Shown: in pieces, positions 54,340 to 63,999 of the stretch
How the letters are laid out: every line of letters starts with the position of its first letter
Numbering within the stretch: the stretch's first letter is position 1
Assembly: GCF_013032445.1 (NCBI RefSeq)
Contig: NZ_WQCA01000002.1
Coordinates: 342,326 to 406,325, forward strand
Direction: 5' to 3'
DNA from: Ruegeria arenilitoris
GTDB lineage: Bacteria > Pseudomonadota > Alphaproteobacteria > Rhodobacterales > Rhodobacteraceae
DNA length: 64,000 nucleotides
Made by a program: the position numbers and the translations under genes
The notes under the pieces: model-generated
Seen by the model: the letters and a program-made list of their open reading frames with translations, nothing else
Told to the model about the DNA's origin: nothing
The model's database searches: none

Positions 54340-55680
54340 ATGAAGCAGGTCCAATTTCAAATTACCATCAGAGCAGTGGCTTCGGTTAGTACTACGGCAT
54401 TGTTTGTCGCGTTAATTCTATTGCTGGATTTGGGAACAGCGAAAGCACAGCAACTCGCCCACTCGGACCCGTATCAAAACTCAGTTGCAATAGCGAGCGA
54501 GGCAAATGTGAACGAAGACGTACTATCCCGGCATGTAGTCGCTTTGGGTGCAGACGATCTTTCAGAGATTGCAGATATCTGGCAACGCCGGGTTCAAACA
54601 AACCTCGCTAGAATAGCAGAGGGTTTAACGCAGCTGGAAACTGTCGCCGATGAACAGGTCCCAGGACTCGTAGACGAGATAAAGGCGACGAACCAAAAAA
54701 ACATTGGTGACCTCCAGAACTACATCACCGTGGTTTACGCTTTGGATCGAAAAGGCGGTCCTGAAGAGGAACTGAAAAAGCACGAAGGGTTTATCAAGGG
54801 CTTTATCGGTGAGCTATTGCTTTCATACCAATGGTCAGCCATTGCTCATCTGTCATGGGACTGGGTGATGTCCGGCAGGGGTGGGCTCAGGGCATTAAGC
54901 GGGCTTTTCCAAGCGATCTTAGTTTTGGTCGTTGCTTTTCTGCTCAGCGGGGTTCTGAAAAGATTATCAAACCGATTGCTGCGCGGCCGCAACGAAGAAA
55001 ATGAAATTGCTGCAGTAGTGATTCCAAATGTTATTCGCTGGAGCATTCTTGTTCTTGGCTTGTTTTTCGCTTTGTGGGGACTTGGTGTAAATATCGGCGT
55101 GACAACTGCCATTATCGGTGGTCTTGGCTTCCTTGTGGCATTCATGCTGCAAAATTTATTTCAAAGTGTGATTGGCGGCTTTTTGCTACAGGCAACAAAC
55201 CCTTATACAAAGGGCGACATTATATCTATCAATCAAACAATTGGAACGGTCGTCGACGTAAACATAATTTCGACAAAGCTCAGAACTTTTGACAATCGGT
55301 TGGTACAGATTCCAAACCAGTCCATTTGGCAAGGGTCGATGGAGAACCTCACCAAGTACCGAGTGCGACGCGTCGATCTTGTTTTCGGAATTGGATACAC
55401 CGATGATATCGAGCGCGCTAAAGCGATCCTTTTTGAGATAGTTGAGGCAGACAAACGTTGCCTGAAAAATCCGGAAACGAAGATATTCGTCGGTGAATTG
55501 GGCCCGTCTTCCGTGAACATCTATTGCAGACCATGGGTTCGAACCGACGATTACTGGGATGTGATGTGGGACCTGACAGAGATTGGCAAGACCCGCTTGC
55601 AGAATAATGGTATCTTTATCGCGTTCCCACAAATGGACGTGCATGTCCACACCAAGGAAGTAGCTTCGTCGGACAAGTGA
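54340..55680 (+). CDS. Small-conductance mechanosensitive channel (MscS family)
   Basis: A 446-residue membrane protein with a signal-like first helix (residues 18-36), a periplasmic helical region to about 150, then membrane helices and the MscS core. The pore helix region is GVTTAIIGGLGFLVAFMLQN, and the beta domain has NPYTKGDIISINQTIGTVVDVNI and NRLVQIPNQSIWQGSMEN. It releases solutes on osmotic downshock. It stands alone in island 2. Confidence 0.9.
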   Translation: MKQVQFQITIRAVASVSTTALFVALILLLDLGTAKAQQLAHSDPYQNSVAIASEANVNEDVLSRHVVALGADDLSEIADIWQRRVQTNLARIAEGLTQLETVADEQVPGLVDEIKATNQKNIGDLQNYITVVYALDRKGGPEEELKKHEGFIKGFIGELLLSYQWSAIAHLSWDWVMSGRGGLRALSGLFQAILVLVVAFLLSGVLKRLSNRLLRGRNEENEIAAVVIPNVIRWSILVLGLFFALWGLGVNIGVTTAIIGGLGFLVAFMLQNLFQSVIGGFLLQATNPYTKGDIISINQTIGTVVDVNIISTKLRTFDNRLVQIPNQSIWQGSMENLTKYRVRRVDLVFGIGYTDDIERAKAILFEIVEADKRCLKNPETKIFVGELGPSSVNIYCRPWVRTDDYWDVMWDLTEIGKTRLQNNGIFIAFPQMDVHVHTKEVASSDK

Positions 55681-55996
55681 AATGCCCCCGAGCTTGTTTC
55701 TTAGAGGTGGTTCGGTTTGTCTGAACGGTTTCGAGCCGTTTCTTATGTGGATTTTCACGCGACCGGGATTGGTCGCGACGCATTGATGTCTAAGTACTAA
55801 CGTGCACGGTTTGTGTGTGGTCGATAAACCGCCTAGATATTTTTGATAAACCTTTGCAGCATGATCGCATCAGCGAAATCAATCGCATTTGTTGAAACCG
55901 CCCGATAGAATCACGCTATCTCGTTGCAAATTGTTCCGTTCGGGCGATTAATTGTTTTTTGTTCAGGCCTGGTTTCCTCGTCCAAAGCCTAAAGGC
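55681..55996. other. Intergenic stretch
   Basis: 316 bases between convergent genes with no supported gene. A short dyad AACGG...CCGTT at about 55725-55741 may help end the MscS transcript. Confidence 0.4.
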
Positions 55997-56431
55997 TCAA
56001 GCCTGGAGTGTATTCTCTAGCTCTGGTCGACCAACGCCTCTCACCACCAAATGCTCTCCCTTAACCTGAGCAAGCGCGCCGACTAGTATTGAGTCCTCCT
56101 TTTCGCTAGCTTCGAGCAAAAAGTCAGTTACCTGAGGCAACGCGCTATTCCAGCTAGGGCAAGCCAGCGCAAATTGAGCAAAAAAGTTGGCCATGAACTT
56201 GAACAGCCGTTCTGCGCTTGTTTCTCGAGATTCCCGAGCGGCCCAAAGCAAGGCTTCCCACATTGCGTTTTCGAACGCGACTTGTGCTTTTTCGAATCCT
56301 TGAAAATCAATCCAAGTTTTGTTCTCACGGGCTATCCTCAGTTCTGATGCTTTCAGCACAAGACTATGAGCAGCAGCAGTGGTTGAAGGGTATTGATCCC
56401 TTAAGATCTCCAGAAGTTCAAATTGAGACAT
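55997..56431 (-). CDS. Hypothetical helical protein
   Basis: A 144-residue, all-helical protein with no known motif (QFELLEILRDQYPSTTAAAH, VAFENAMWEALLWAARESRE, LFKFMANFFAQFALACPSWN). AACAGGAGCGAAAG precedes ATG, so translation is likely. No family recognised. Confidence 0.55.
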   Translation of the reverse strand: MSQFELLEILRDQYPSTTAAAHSLVLKASELRIARENKTWIDFQGFEKAQVAFENAMWEALLWAARESRETSAERLFKFMANFFAQFALACPSWNSALPQVTDFLLEASEKEDSILVGALAQVKGEHLVVRGVGRPELENTLQA

Positions 56432-56901
56432 CTTTCGCTCCTGTTTCCGTTTTCACAAAACAGAAGTGGGAAAGAGTGACTGCAAACAGCAGGTTTCCTA
56501 CTGTAGCGTAACCGTAAACTACAAAAAAATCTTGTGGGAAAGCAGGCAGCTTTGCTTGCCAACCCACTACCGAGTTTTTGGGATACCCAGTTTCACTCTC
56601 AATTGGGGCGGCACCGCATTGAGAATATAACTGCATGATAACTACACAAAAAGGGATAACAGTGTCTGCGTGTAGGGCCTCAAAAGCTCAGAATTTGCAG
56701 CGAAATGAAAGATGGATAAACTGGTGATGTAAGGCCACCAAATTAGGCTAATAGCTCTCCGAAGAGAGCAAGGAGCAAGGGGATTAGGGCAGAGGCCACT
56801 GTGTCTTTTGACCTTTTCCTTTCGTAGAAGTTGGAAGCAGGCAAAGCAAAAGTCGTCGAAGTTTCCCAGACAGGCAAAAGACCGACCGGACGGAGTAGAA
56901 A
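56432..56901. other. Intergenic stretch
   Basis: 470 AT-rich bases with only short frames. It should contain the promoters of the two divergent flanking genes. Confidence 0.5.
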
Positions 56902-57600
56902 ATGAGTGACATTTGGGTGGTTGGAATACCAATTTTGTTGGTTGACGTCGTCAGTCCCGTTCTTCTGGCTGCGACTGCTTTTGCTCTGACCGGGAACCGA
57001 CCAATTGCAAATAGCATCGCGCTTATCTTGGGTCATTCAATCGCGTACTTTGTGATGGGGATGCTGATCGTCTACGGGCTTGCGGAACTGTTCAGTCCGG
57101 TAGTGGACTTTGTCGTCAAAGGGTTCGCGAATCCGACGCCTATCAATTTCGTCATTGGGTTTCTTCTCGGCTTGGTTCTTCTCAGCCTCGCTTTCCGGGT
57201 GAGCACAAGTGCCGAAATGGAAAAACAATCAGCCCGTTCCGAGGTCCGCCAGCAGAAAGAAGGCGTGTTTCCATCCTTCGTAATGGGCGCAACACTTTGT
57301 ATTGTAGGTATGCCATTTGCCGTACCGTACTTCGGTTTCATCAATGAGATGTTCCGATTTAACGTGCAATCCAAACCCGTGGGTTTGCTGATCTACAATC
57401 TTTTTTATGCGCTTCCGTTTGCACTTATTCCGCTTGCATATGCTCTTGCGGGAAATTCGATTGTGGACAAGTTGAAAGCGCTAAATCGGTTTTTAAGCAC
57501 CACTGCGTCGTGGTTTGTCCCGCTATTGTTCGGCATCTTGGGATTGGCGTTTGTAGTTGACGCAATCAAATACTTTTTGACTGGATCCGGTTTGGTCTGA
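56902..57600 (+). CDS. LysE/GAP-like membrane protein
   Basis: A 232-residue protein with about six membrane helices. The N-terminal VGIPILLVDVVSPVLLAATAFAL and later GATLCIVGMPFAVPYFGFIN recall the GAP / LysE-superfamily exporters that move small hydrophilic or lipid-linked compounds. The substrate is unknown. CGGAGTAGAAA precedes ATG 56902. Confidence 0.7.
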   Translation: MSDIWVVGIPILLVDVVSPVLLAATAFALTGNRPIANSIALILGHSIAYFVMGMLIVYGLAELFSPVVDFVVKGFANPTPINFVIGFLLGLVLLSLAFRVSTSAEMEKQSARSEVRQQKEGVFPSFVMGATLCIVGMPFAVPYFGFINEMFRFNVQSKPVGLLIYNLFYALPFALIPLAYALAGNSIVDKLKALNRFLSTTASWFVPLLFGILGLAFVVDAIKYFLTGSGLV

Positions 57601-57726
57601 TGCCAAACATATTGCTCAGAAACGGTCTTCTGCTTCTCAGCACCCTTTTTTATGTCGAGATCTTTCTCACGAATACAAGCAGCCGAACGGGTCCGATTGG
57701 GGCACATTTTACAAGCGCTGACACTC

Positions 57727-58722
57727 ATGCCTACGCAATCTAGGAAGGGCACACGAAAACAGGTGAAGCGTCAAGAGCCCGGTCAGCTATTACTGAAGGC
57801 GCCCCAGGTTTGTACGTCGATTGCAATTTGGGGTCTCGCATCTGCCACGACTGCGCAAACTGTTGATCCGGATGCATCAGAAGCAGCCGCACGCGCAGCG
57901 CTTTCGGTCTTGAGCATTGCCGCAACGCCGAATGAGACACTGTCTTCGCTTTCTTTCTTAAGAGCATCAGGTGACACCAACAGCCTTCGGTCCACTCAGC
58001 TTCGGGGTGGTTTTCATCCGCTTGAAAACGGCCTCTACTTTGAAGGACTTGTAGCTTACCAAGTCTACAACCCGGTTGACATCTTTCCCGAAATCGCTCC
58101 TGACGTTGATGTGGACGTCACTTGGGCAAGCGTGGCCGCCACCGTTGGAATTGGCTGGGAGTTCCCATTAGGTAGTAACTGGCACCTTCGTCCTGTCGGT
58201 CATTTTTCGGTCGGTCACGTTACCGCAGATGCATCAATCATAGACTTCCCAATATTGCCTCTCAATTCAGGGACAAATGACCCAATTGATGGTGATTTGA
58301 ATGCACTGGGTGTAGGTGCGTCTGTCGGACTCTATCGAGAAGCCAGCTATGGCCTTTGGCAAGCTGAATACCGGTTTCGCAAAACATTCCTTGAATTTCA
58401 TCCAATTGATGAACCACAGGCTGGGGACGCCAAAGCAAATTCCAATCAGACAACGTTTTTTTCACGTCACCGCTATCCATTGAAGAATGTGGACCTCTTC
58501 AACCTATCGACCCAGCTCGTGCTGGATACAGGATTGGTGTACTACCACGGGGATGCCGCTGAGGTTCTGGATACAGACTGGCTGGCAACCGCAGGCGTTG
58601 GCGTTGAGTTAGACACGAGCCGATTAGGCATCCCTGCAGTCAAAGCTGGGCGAATAATGCTGAACGGTGTTGTTGCGGAAAATTTCGACGGGTTTTCCAT
58701 AGGGCTCGGTCTCAGATTTTAG
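57727..58722 (+). CDS. Outer-membrane autotransporter-barrel-like protein
   Basis: A 331-residue protein. The N-terminus is basic with a hydrophobic segment around residues 27-44 (SIAIWGLASATTAQT), then a beta-rich barrel of about 250 residues (YFEGLVAYQVYN, WASVAATVGIGWEFPLGSNW, GVGASVGLYREASYGLWQAE) ending in FSIGLGLRF with terminal Phe. It looks like an autotransporter-type barrel without a passenger. A longer frame from 57652 is possible. Confidence 0.7.
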   Translation: MPTQSRKGTRKQVKRQEPGQLLLKAPQVCTSIAIWGLASATTAQTVDPDASEAAARAALSVLSIAATPNETLSSLSFLRASGDTNSLRSTQLRGGFHPLENGLYFEGLVAYQVYNPVDIFPEIAPDVDVDVTWASVAATVGIGWEFPLGSNWHLRPVGHFSVGHVTADASIIDFPILPLNSGTNDPIDGDLNALGVGASVGLYREASYGLWQAEYRFRKTFLEFHPIDEPQAGDAKANSNQTTFFSRHRYPLKNVDLFNLSTQLVLDTGLVYYHGDAAEVLDTDWLATAGVGVELDTSRLGIPAVKAGRIMLNGVVAENFDGFSIGLGLRF

Positions 58723-58956
58723 TGCCGCATTCAGAGTTTTTCTGACCAAAACCAATAGTCATCGTCGAAAGGTAAGATCACTGCGGTCAAACCCTCGGTC
58801 AATCATGGATGTGTACGGTTTCATCACGCTTTGGCCTAAAAAGAAAAACTTTTGGCGGGAACTCAAATGAATGAATGGACACTCCCAACCAATATTGGAT
58901 GACAGCGCCACACAGGGTGCTTTGCAAGTTACAGAGATAGAATTGGAGCGTCAGTC

Positions 58957-59472
58957 ATGAAGACCGAAGCAGTCAGTGCCGTCGAAGTAATCAATATGCA
59001 TTTGAACAGACACTACGAAGCCGATCAGCGGGCAGATGCCGTTGTCGAAATGTTGCTTGAAAATGAAATCTCCAGCGCGGATTTCTGGCCCTTGCTGCAG
59101 GGTTTGTGGGGTGGGTTCGAAAAAGTTAACCACACCATGTTTGTTCACGCAATGGACGCCGAAAAGCGAAGGTCATGTTGGATTCCAACTGCAGAATGGC
59201 ATCAGCTTCCCAGAGAGATCTCGGTTTATCGCGGTCAAAGTCTCGGAAAGGAAGTCGGGTTGTCTTGGACAACAAACTTTGATGCAGCATTAGACTATGC
59301 AATTGGATGTCACGGTTTAACAGCCAAAACTCCGATCATCCTTGAAACTAGAGTCCCCAAAAGTGCGGTGGCAATGGTCATTAAAAAGGGTGAACCAAAT
59401 GAGCTTGTTCTGTGGAAAGCACCACAGATTTCGGATTGTGTAGTCACCCAAGTTTCCTCGGTTACACACTAA
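58957..59472 (+). CDS. ADP-ribosyltransferase-like protein
   Basis: A 171-residue protein. The C-terminal half has EISVYRGQS (Arg of the R-S-E triad), GLSWTTNFDAALDYA (STS-like Ser) and KKGEPNELVLW (acidic motif near Glu), the order seen in arginine-targeting or small bacterial ART toxins and phage proteins. The N-terminal 90 residues are helical. The catalytic assignment is by motif only. TTGGAGCGTCAGTC precedes ATG. No immunity gene is evident. Confidence 0.55.
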   Translation: MKTEAVSAVEVINMHLNRHYEADQRADAVVEMLLENEISSADFWPLLQGLWGGFEKVNHTMFVHAMDAEKRRSCWIPTAEWHQLPREISVYRGQSLGKEVGLSWTTNFDAALDYAIGCHGLTAKTPIILETRVPKSAVAMVIKKGEPNELVLWKAPQISDCVVTQVSSVTH

Positions 59473-59519
59473 TGAAACGGAAGCGTATCTTATATTTGGC
59501 TCCACTCCAACGGCAACAG

Positions 59520-60539
59520 TCAGGACGATGTGTCAGCCTGGTTTTGCCTTTGAAATTCGCGCGGTGTTAAACCGGTCCAACGTTTGAATGCAGTGGAGAA
59601 AGCGGGCTGGTCGGCGAAACCCAGATAAAATGCAAGCTCTCCGATGCCGAACCCGTCCTTGAGATACGTCTTCGCAAGATCACACCTGATATGACTTACA
59701 ATACTACGAAAACTCACGCCCTCCTCACTGAGGCGCCGCGACAATGATCGTGTGCTGAGACCGACATTTACGGCCACTTCTTGCACACTCGGCATTTGCC
59801 CGGGCAACGCGTTCAAAAGCAGTGCTTCAACCCTGCTTCGTGTACTAGGTTCACACCCGGCAGTTTCTTTCAAAAGTTTGTCGCCGTAGTCAGACAGGTG
59901 TTCTTTGAGAGCTGGATCATAAGTTGGTATCGGAAGGTCGAGAGATGATAACGTCAAGATGAGTTCCGTCTTCTCGGAATCAAAGGAAACAGTGCACCCG
60001 GCGGCTCTCTGAATATCGGGTCCTGCTGATTTGACCATATGTTGGAACCGAACCTCCAGAGGCTGGACAGGAGTATTCGTAACCACACGCATTAGCGAAA
60101 GCGCCGAGAAAACAATAAACTCGGTCCGTCGATGGAATTTGACGAGTCCGCTGTCAGTAACTTGCATCTGAAGGGAAGCACAATTTCCTGACACAACCAG
60201 ACCGTAGTCAATAGTATCATCAACCAAAGCACCATAAAACGACGCGTTTTCAATGGCTTCCCTTAGATTTCTTGAGTATTTTGCTATGTACCAGACAATG
60301 TCGCGCGGTGATTTAAATTCTAAGCCAGCCACGGTGGCAAATGCAGGGTTTTTCAACTGGTCGCAAGCGAGACGAACAAATTCACCTTCTTTGTACGGAT
60401 CAATCTTATGCGTAGCCTCCTTTAGTTCACTATGTATTAGCCCAGATTCCTTTATCACATCATTGAATACGCTGGCATCCGGAGCGCGTTCTTCAAACGC
60501 CCCAGCAAAATGCCTCAGCCACGTATTGTCGACGCCCAT
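59520..60539 (-). CDS. AraC-family transcriptional regulator
   Basis: A 339-residue regulator of the OruR/ArgR-like group. The N-terminal domain (about residues 15-210) is the arabinose-binding-type sensor of that group. The C-terminal double helix-turn-helix has VQEVAVNVGLSTRSLSRRLS and LAFYLGFADQPAFSTAFKRW then TGLTPREFQ. The effector and targets are unknown; it lies between the ART-like gene and two secreted-protein genes. Confidence 0.9.
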   Translation of the reverse strand: MGVDNTWLRHFAGAFEERAPDASVFNDVIKESGLIHSELKEATHKIDPYKEGEFVRLACDQLKNPAFATVAGLEFKSPRDIVWYIAKYSRNLREAIENASFYGALVDDTIDYGLVVSGNCASLQMQVTDSGLVKFHRRTEFIVFSALSLMRVVTNTPVQPLEVRFQHMVKSAGPDIQRAAGCTVSFDSEKTELILTLSSLDLPIPTYDPALKEHLSDYGDKLLKETAGCEPSTRSRVEALLLNALPGQMPSVQEVAVNVGLSTRSLSRRLSEEGVSFRSIVSHIRCDLAKTYLKDGFGIGELAFYLGFADQPAFSTAFKRWTGLTPREFQRQNQADTSS

Positions 60540-60902
60540 AAGCTGTTCCAGTAAAAGGCTAAGCAGTTCTGATACAGAATATTACCAGAGCTACGAGTTT
60601 TGATAATTCAACGACAATCCAACACCAATTGCAAAACTGACACTAATAGGGCCCAGAAACGGTAACAGGCGCTTTGCTGATGGCCTAGTTCTTTCCAGCG
60701 CAGAGGCAGTTGCTGGCAAAGGAAGGGTGCCGGTCAAATCAACTGACAAGATCGGTATTGAAATGGTCCGAACTCTACTTATTCCGCGACCTTTCACGAT
60801 GGGCTTGGCACCTCTGAAAAGGCGAATATCTATCGCGACACAGACACCACTAAGTTGATCAGACTCTTTTTAGCTCTGCCGAAAACCATAACCACAAGAC
60901 CT
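60540..60902. other. Intergenic stretch
   Basis: 363 bases with no supported gene. A 68-codon minus frame (60591-60797) ends in FAIGVGLSLNYQNS, reminiscent of a barrel terminus, but its start has no ribosome-binding site. Confidence 0.4.
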
Positions 60903-61460
60903 TCAGGGGCGCAGCGAAGCATTGGACATTGTGCCGAAAAGGCTGGCGATCGTTTCACCCGCCTCAGGAGTCGCTAGAATTAAAAGATCATTCTCGACCA
61001 TTGCGTCATAGGCGAGAGAATTCCGCCAGCCCGAATGAAGTACATTAACTGTTGTCGTGACGTCGTACTCGGAAATGGTCTTTATCTGCGCAGCTGAAAT
61101 AATTTCAGGCGCACTATCCCCGCCACGAAAGCGTATGGCTGCGACCTCAATTGCCAAGAGTACAGTAAATGTCTCACCTTCTCGCAAATTTGCAGAAATT
61201 GAAGGAGCCATCTCTTGCGCGAGCTTGTTCAAGGACTTGATGGACCAGGAATGGTATGAGACGCCGGGCCTTCCCAAGAATGGCCTAGCTTGAACAATGC
61301 CAGCCTTCCTACCGTCTAAGTCCGCCTGAAACGCAACCTTGGCCTCTGGATGGTGTTCAAAAAGAAGTGCCCAAAGCAGGGGGTTCCCGCAGGCAAAGGA
61401 TTGCCCCACTCCGCCAAACAACAAACACACAGCCAAAAAAGCTCTCAAGACATGCTTCAT
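60903..61460 (-). CDS. Exported hypothetical protein
   Basis: A 185-residue protein with a signal peptide (residues 1-23, LAVCLLFGGVGQSFACG). The mature part has FLGRPGVSYHSWSI, FTVLLAIEVAAIRFRGG and LLILATPEAGETIASLFG. No family recognised. AGGAGAATAGAA precedes ATG. Confidence 0.6.
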   Translation of the reverse strand: MKHVLRAFLAVCLLFGGVGQSFACGNPLLWALLFEHHPEAKVAFQADLDGRKAGIVQARPFLGRPGVSYHSWSIKSLNKLAQEMAPSISANLREGETFTVLLAIEVAAIRFRGGDSAPEIISAAQIKTISEYDVTTTVNVLHSGWRNSLAYDAMVENDLLILATPEAGETIASLFGTMSNASLRP

Positions 61461-61503
61461 TTCTATTCTCCTTTCGGAGGCTGAATACCAGAATGGTGGC
61501 TTT

Positions 61504-63231
61504 TTACTGTTTCGTATGATCCCAGGTCAGTTCGCCGTTCATGATCGTGTAGAGCACATCGACTTCGTGGATTGTGCTGGGGTCGATCTCGTAGAGGTTT
61601 TCGGACAATACAACGAGGTCGGCGAGTTTACCGACTTCGATACTGCCAATTTCGTGATCACGCCCCATACCGTACGCTGCGTTGATCGTGTTCGCGCGGA
61701 TTGCGAGGTCAACCGGCACACGTGCTTCCTCGCCACCCAGCGGCGGTACGTCGTCGCGTCCCGGAAGTTGGCGCATCACCGCGGTGCGGATCGCCACCAA
61801 CGGGCGGTATTCCGAGATATAGCCAGCGGCAGGCCAGTCTGAGCCCAAGGACACGTTTCCACCAGCCTCTGAAATCGCCTTCATCGGAACGTACCTCTGA
61901 ATCCGCTCTTCACCAAGGCGAGACACAGAGATACTTTCCAACGATGGATCACGGCTCATCCATGCGCCGGTGGAATCCCACGTCACGCCAAGTTCCCCAA
62001 AGCGTGGAATATCATCGGGATGAACCAGCATCGCGTGGCTGATCACATTGCGCCGATCACGTGGCGGGTTCTGCTCAATCGCCATTTCAATAGCATCTAA
62101 AACTGCCCGCACTGCGGCATCCCCAAAGCAATGGCAAACGACGTTGATGCCGGCCGCATCAGCACGCACCACAGCATCGTTTAGGACGTCATAGGGAATA
62201 ATGGGGGATGGGTCGGCGTCCGGGTTGTCACTGTAGGGTTCGGTGTAAAGAGCGCTATAGGCATCGTCGCCACCGTCCATGTTGATCTTGAGGCCTCGTG
62301 CGGTGACAAACTCGGAGTTGAATTGCTCCCTAATAGATTCCACCAACGGGATCGGGTCGATGTTCGGATCATTCCAATAGAAATTGCCCTGAACCCGGAT
62401 AGGAAGGTCACCGGCCTCGGCCAGATCCGTCATCAATTGGAAACCTTCCTCCGTGCCAAGGCCCTGAACACCATAGTCATGAGCGGTCGTAATTCCGGCA
62501 GCCGCGAACCGAGGCAACCATTCACGAACTCCAGCCTCAGTGTATTCAATATTCAGATCGATCAGCTTCGAGAGTACCTGCAACTGCGCCGGAACTTCAA
62601 CAATCCAACCGGCGGGCTTGCCATCTTCGTTTCTGCGAAAGTAGGAGAATCCAGGCACCGTTTCGGGCGTGTTTTCGTCGATCCCGGCGATCTCGAAGGC
62701 TTTGGAGTTCACCCAGGCCTGATGGCCATCCACACCCCAGAGGTATATTGGGCGATCGGAGTCGATCTCGTCCAGCATCTCCTTCGTGCCGTAGCCGTCT
62801 TCCCAAAGGTGAAGCCGCACCCCGTAGCCGTGGATGATTGGAAGATCCGGGTTTTCTTCGGCATAAGCCCGCACGCGCTCAAGGATACCGTCGACGTCGT
62901 CGACCTGAAGGTCCACCCCTCGCATGATTAGCGCACCTGCTGTGGGATGCATGTGCCCCTCAACAAAGCCCGGCAAGACCATCGTGCCTTGCAGATCGAT
63001 TACCTCGGTGCCAATCCCGATCACATTCGCAAGGCCCGCCGCGTCGCCGACATAGACGATTTCGTTTCCTTTAATCCCGATGGCTTCGGCAACGGTTCCT
63101 GCCTCATCCATTGTGTGGATTTCGCCGTTAATAAGCGCATAGTCCGTTGTAGGGTTTAGGCGCGCAGTCTGAGCAACGGAGTTGGTTGCGAGAGAAGTTA
63201 ACAAACCGATTGTTATCATCATCCACTTCAT
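61504..63231 (-). CDS. Exported YtcJ-like amidohydrolase
   Basis: A 575-residue metal-dependent hydrolase of the amidohydrolase-3 (YtcJ) type, with a signal peptide (residues 1-21, SLATNSVAQT). It carries YALINGEIHTMDEAG, the metal His pair in PGFVEGHMHPTAG, a later VCHCFGDAAVRA, VISHAMLVHP and SLGSDWPAAG (catalytic Asp). Members split aryl or formyl amides or act on N-acyl compounds; the substrate is unknown. A periplasmic or lipoprotein location is inferred. ATG 63229-63231 is chosen; MM starts a few codons later are possible. Confidence 0.88.
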   Translation of the reverse strand: MKWMMITIGLLTSLATNSVAQTARLNPTTDYALINGEIHTMDEAGTVAEAIGIKGNEIVYVGDAAGLANVIGIGTEVIDLQGTMVLPGFVEGHMHPTAGALIMRGVDLQVDDVDGILERVRAYAEENPDLPIIHGYGVRLHLWEDGYGTKEMLDEIDSDRPIYLWGVDGHQAWVNSKAFEIAGIDENTPETVPGFSYFRRNEDGKPAGWIVEVPAQLQVLSKLIDLNIEYTEAGVREWLPRFAAAGITTAHDYGVQGLGTEEGFQLMTDLAEAGDLPIRVQGNFYWNDPNIDPIPLVESIREQFNSEFVTARGLKINMDGGDDAYSALYTEPYSDNPDADPSPIIPYDVLNDAVVRADAAGINVVCHCFGDAAVRAVLDAIEMAIEQNPPRDRRNVISHAMLVHPDDIPRFGELGVTWDSTGAWMSRDPSLESISVSRLGEERIQRYVPMKAISEAGGNVSLGSDWPAAGYISEYRPLVAIRTAVMRQLPGRDDVPPLGGEEARVPVDLAIRANTINAAYGMGRDHEIGSIEVGKLADLVVLSENLYEIDPSTIHEVDVLYTIMNGELTWDHTKQ

Positions 63232-63279
63232 CGCACACACTGCCAACCCAAAGAAATTACCCAATAAAGCATGAAACAA

Positions 63280-63787
63280 AATGTATGCATGTCAAATGAA
63301 TTTGTTCGCCTTACCGCCCATCCGCTTGTCAAAGGGTTCAGTTGCAAAACAATTTCAGAGTCACGTTCTCAGAGCGGCTCGCACGATTTTCCCAGCAATC
63401 GGTGAACTGCTATAGTGCAGATGGTACTGGCGTGAACTGAGGCAGGCAGATGTTGCGCCCAAGTTTAATTTTCACAAAGTGTGCAAGCTAGGCATGCTGA
63501 GGTGAGCTAAGCCAAACAGCGCGGAGACGTCAAACGTTCTAGACAACCCCGGCCCCCGCTCCTTCCCCCCGTCATGTGGGAGAAGGCCCTTCACTTTCAG
63601 GTTCGTATTCGAGCGTTGCCTTTTGTCGGAGGCCAGCCGCTTCCCCGAAGGCTTCTCACCTGCCCCGCTCTAACACCGCACAGTCTCAGCGGTCCCCGGT
63701 CCTACTAGTGCCTGAAGACGTCCGTCGACCGGTGGGTTCCGTAGTCGAGTTTCTGCACTGGGCCAGAAGGAGCCGCGTCGGTGCGGG
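63280..63787. other. Intergenic stretch near island 2 right end
   Basis: About 508 bases without a supported gene; the last 250 are GC-richer and Pro/Arg-coding by chance. Confidence 0.4.
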
Positions 63788-63983
63788 ATGACGTTATCGG
63801 ACCCGTCGATCCGCACAGGTGCTTTGGAGATCATCCGGGGTCTGATCGAACGTGTTACGATCCAACATGAACGGGATGGCGTGCAGATCGAACTGGAGGG
63901 TGCACTTTCAGCGATGATTGGTCTGGCACAGAACGACGAAAGCCGCCCTGAGGCGGCTTGTTCGACACTGTGTTCGGTAAAAG

Positions 63984-63999
63984 TGGTTGCGGGAGTAGG
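63984..63999. repeat. Putative att site (right copy)
   Basis: TGGTTGCGGGAGTAGG, identical to 47008-47023. Confidence 0.6.

Noticed and set aside
60591..60797. A minus-strand frame ending in a barrel-like tail.
   Set aside because: No start signal and the front half is unlike a signal peptide or barrel.
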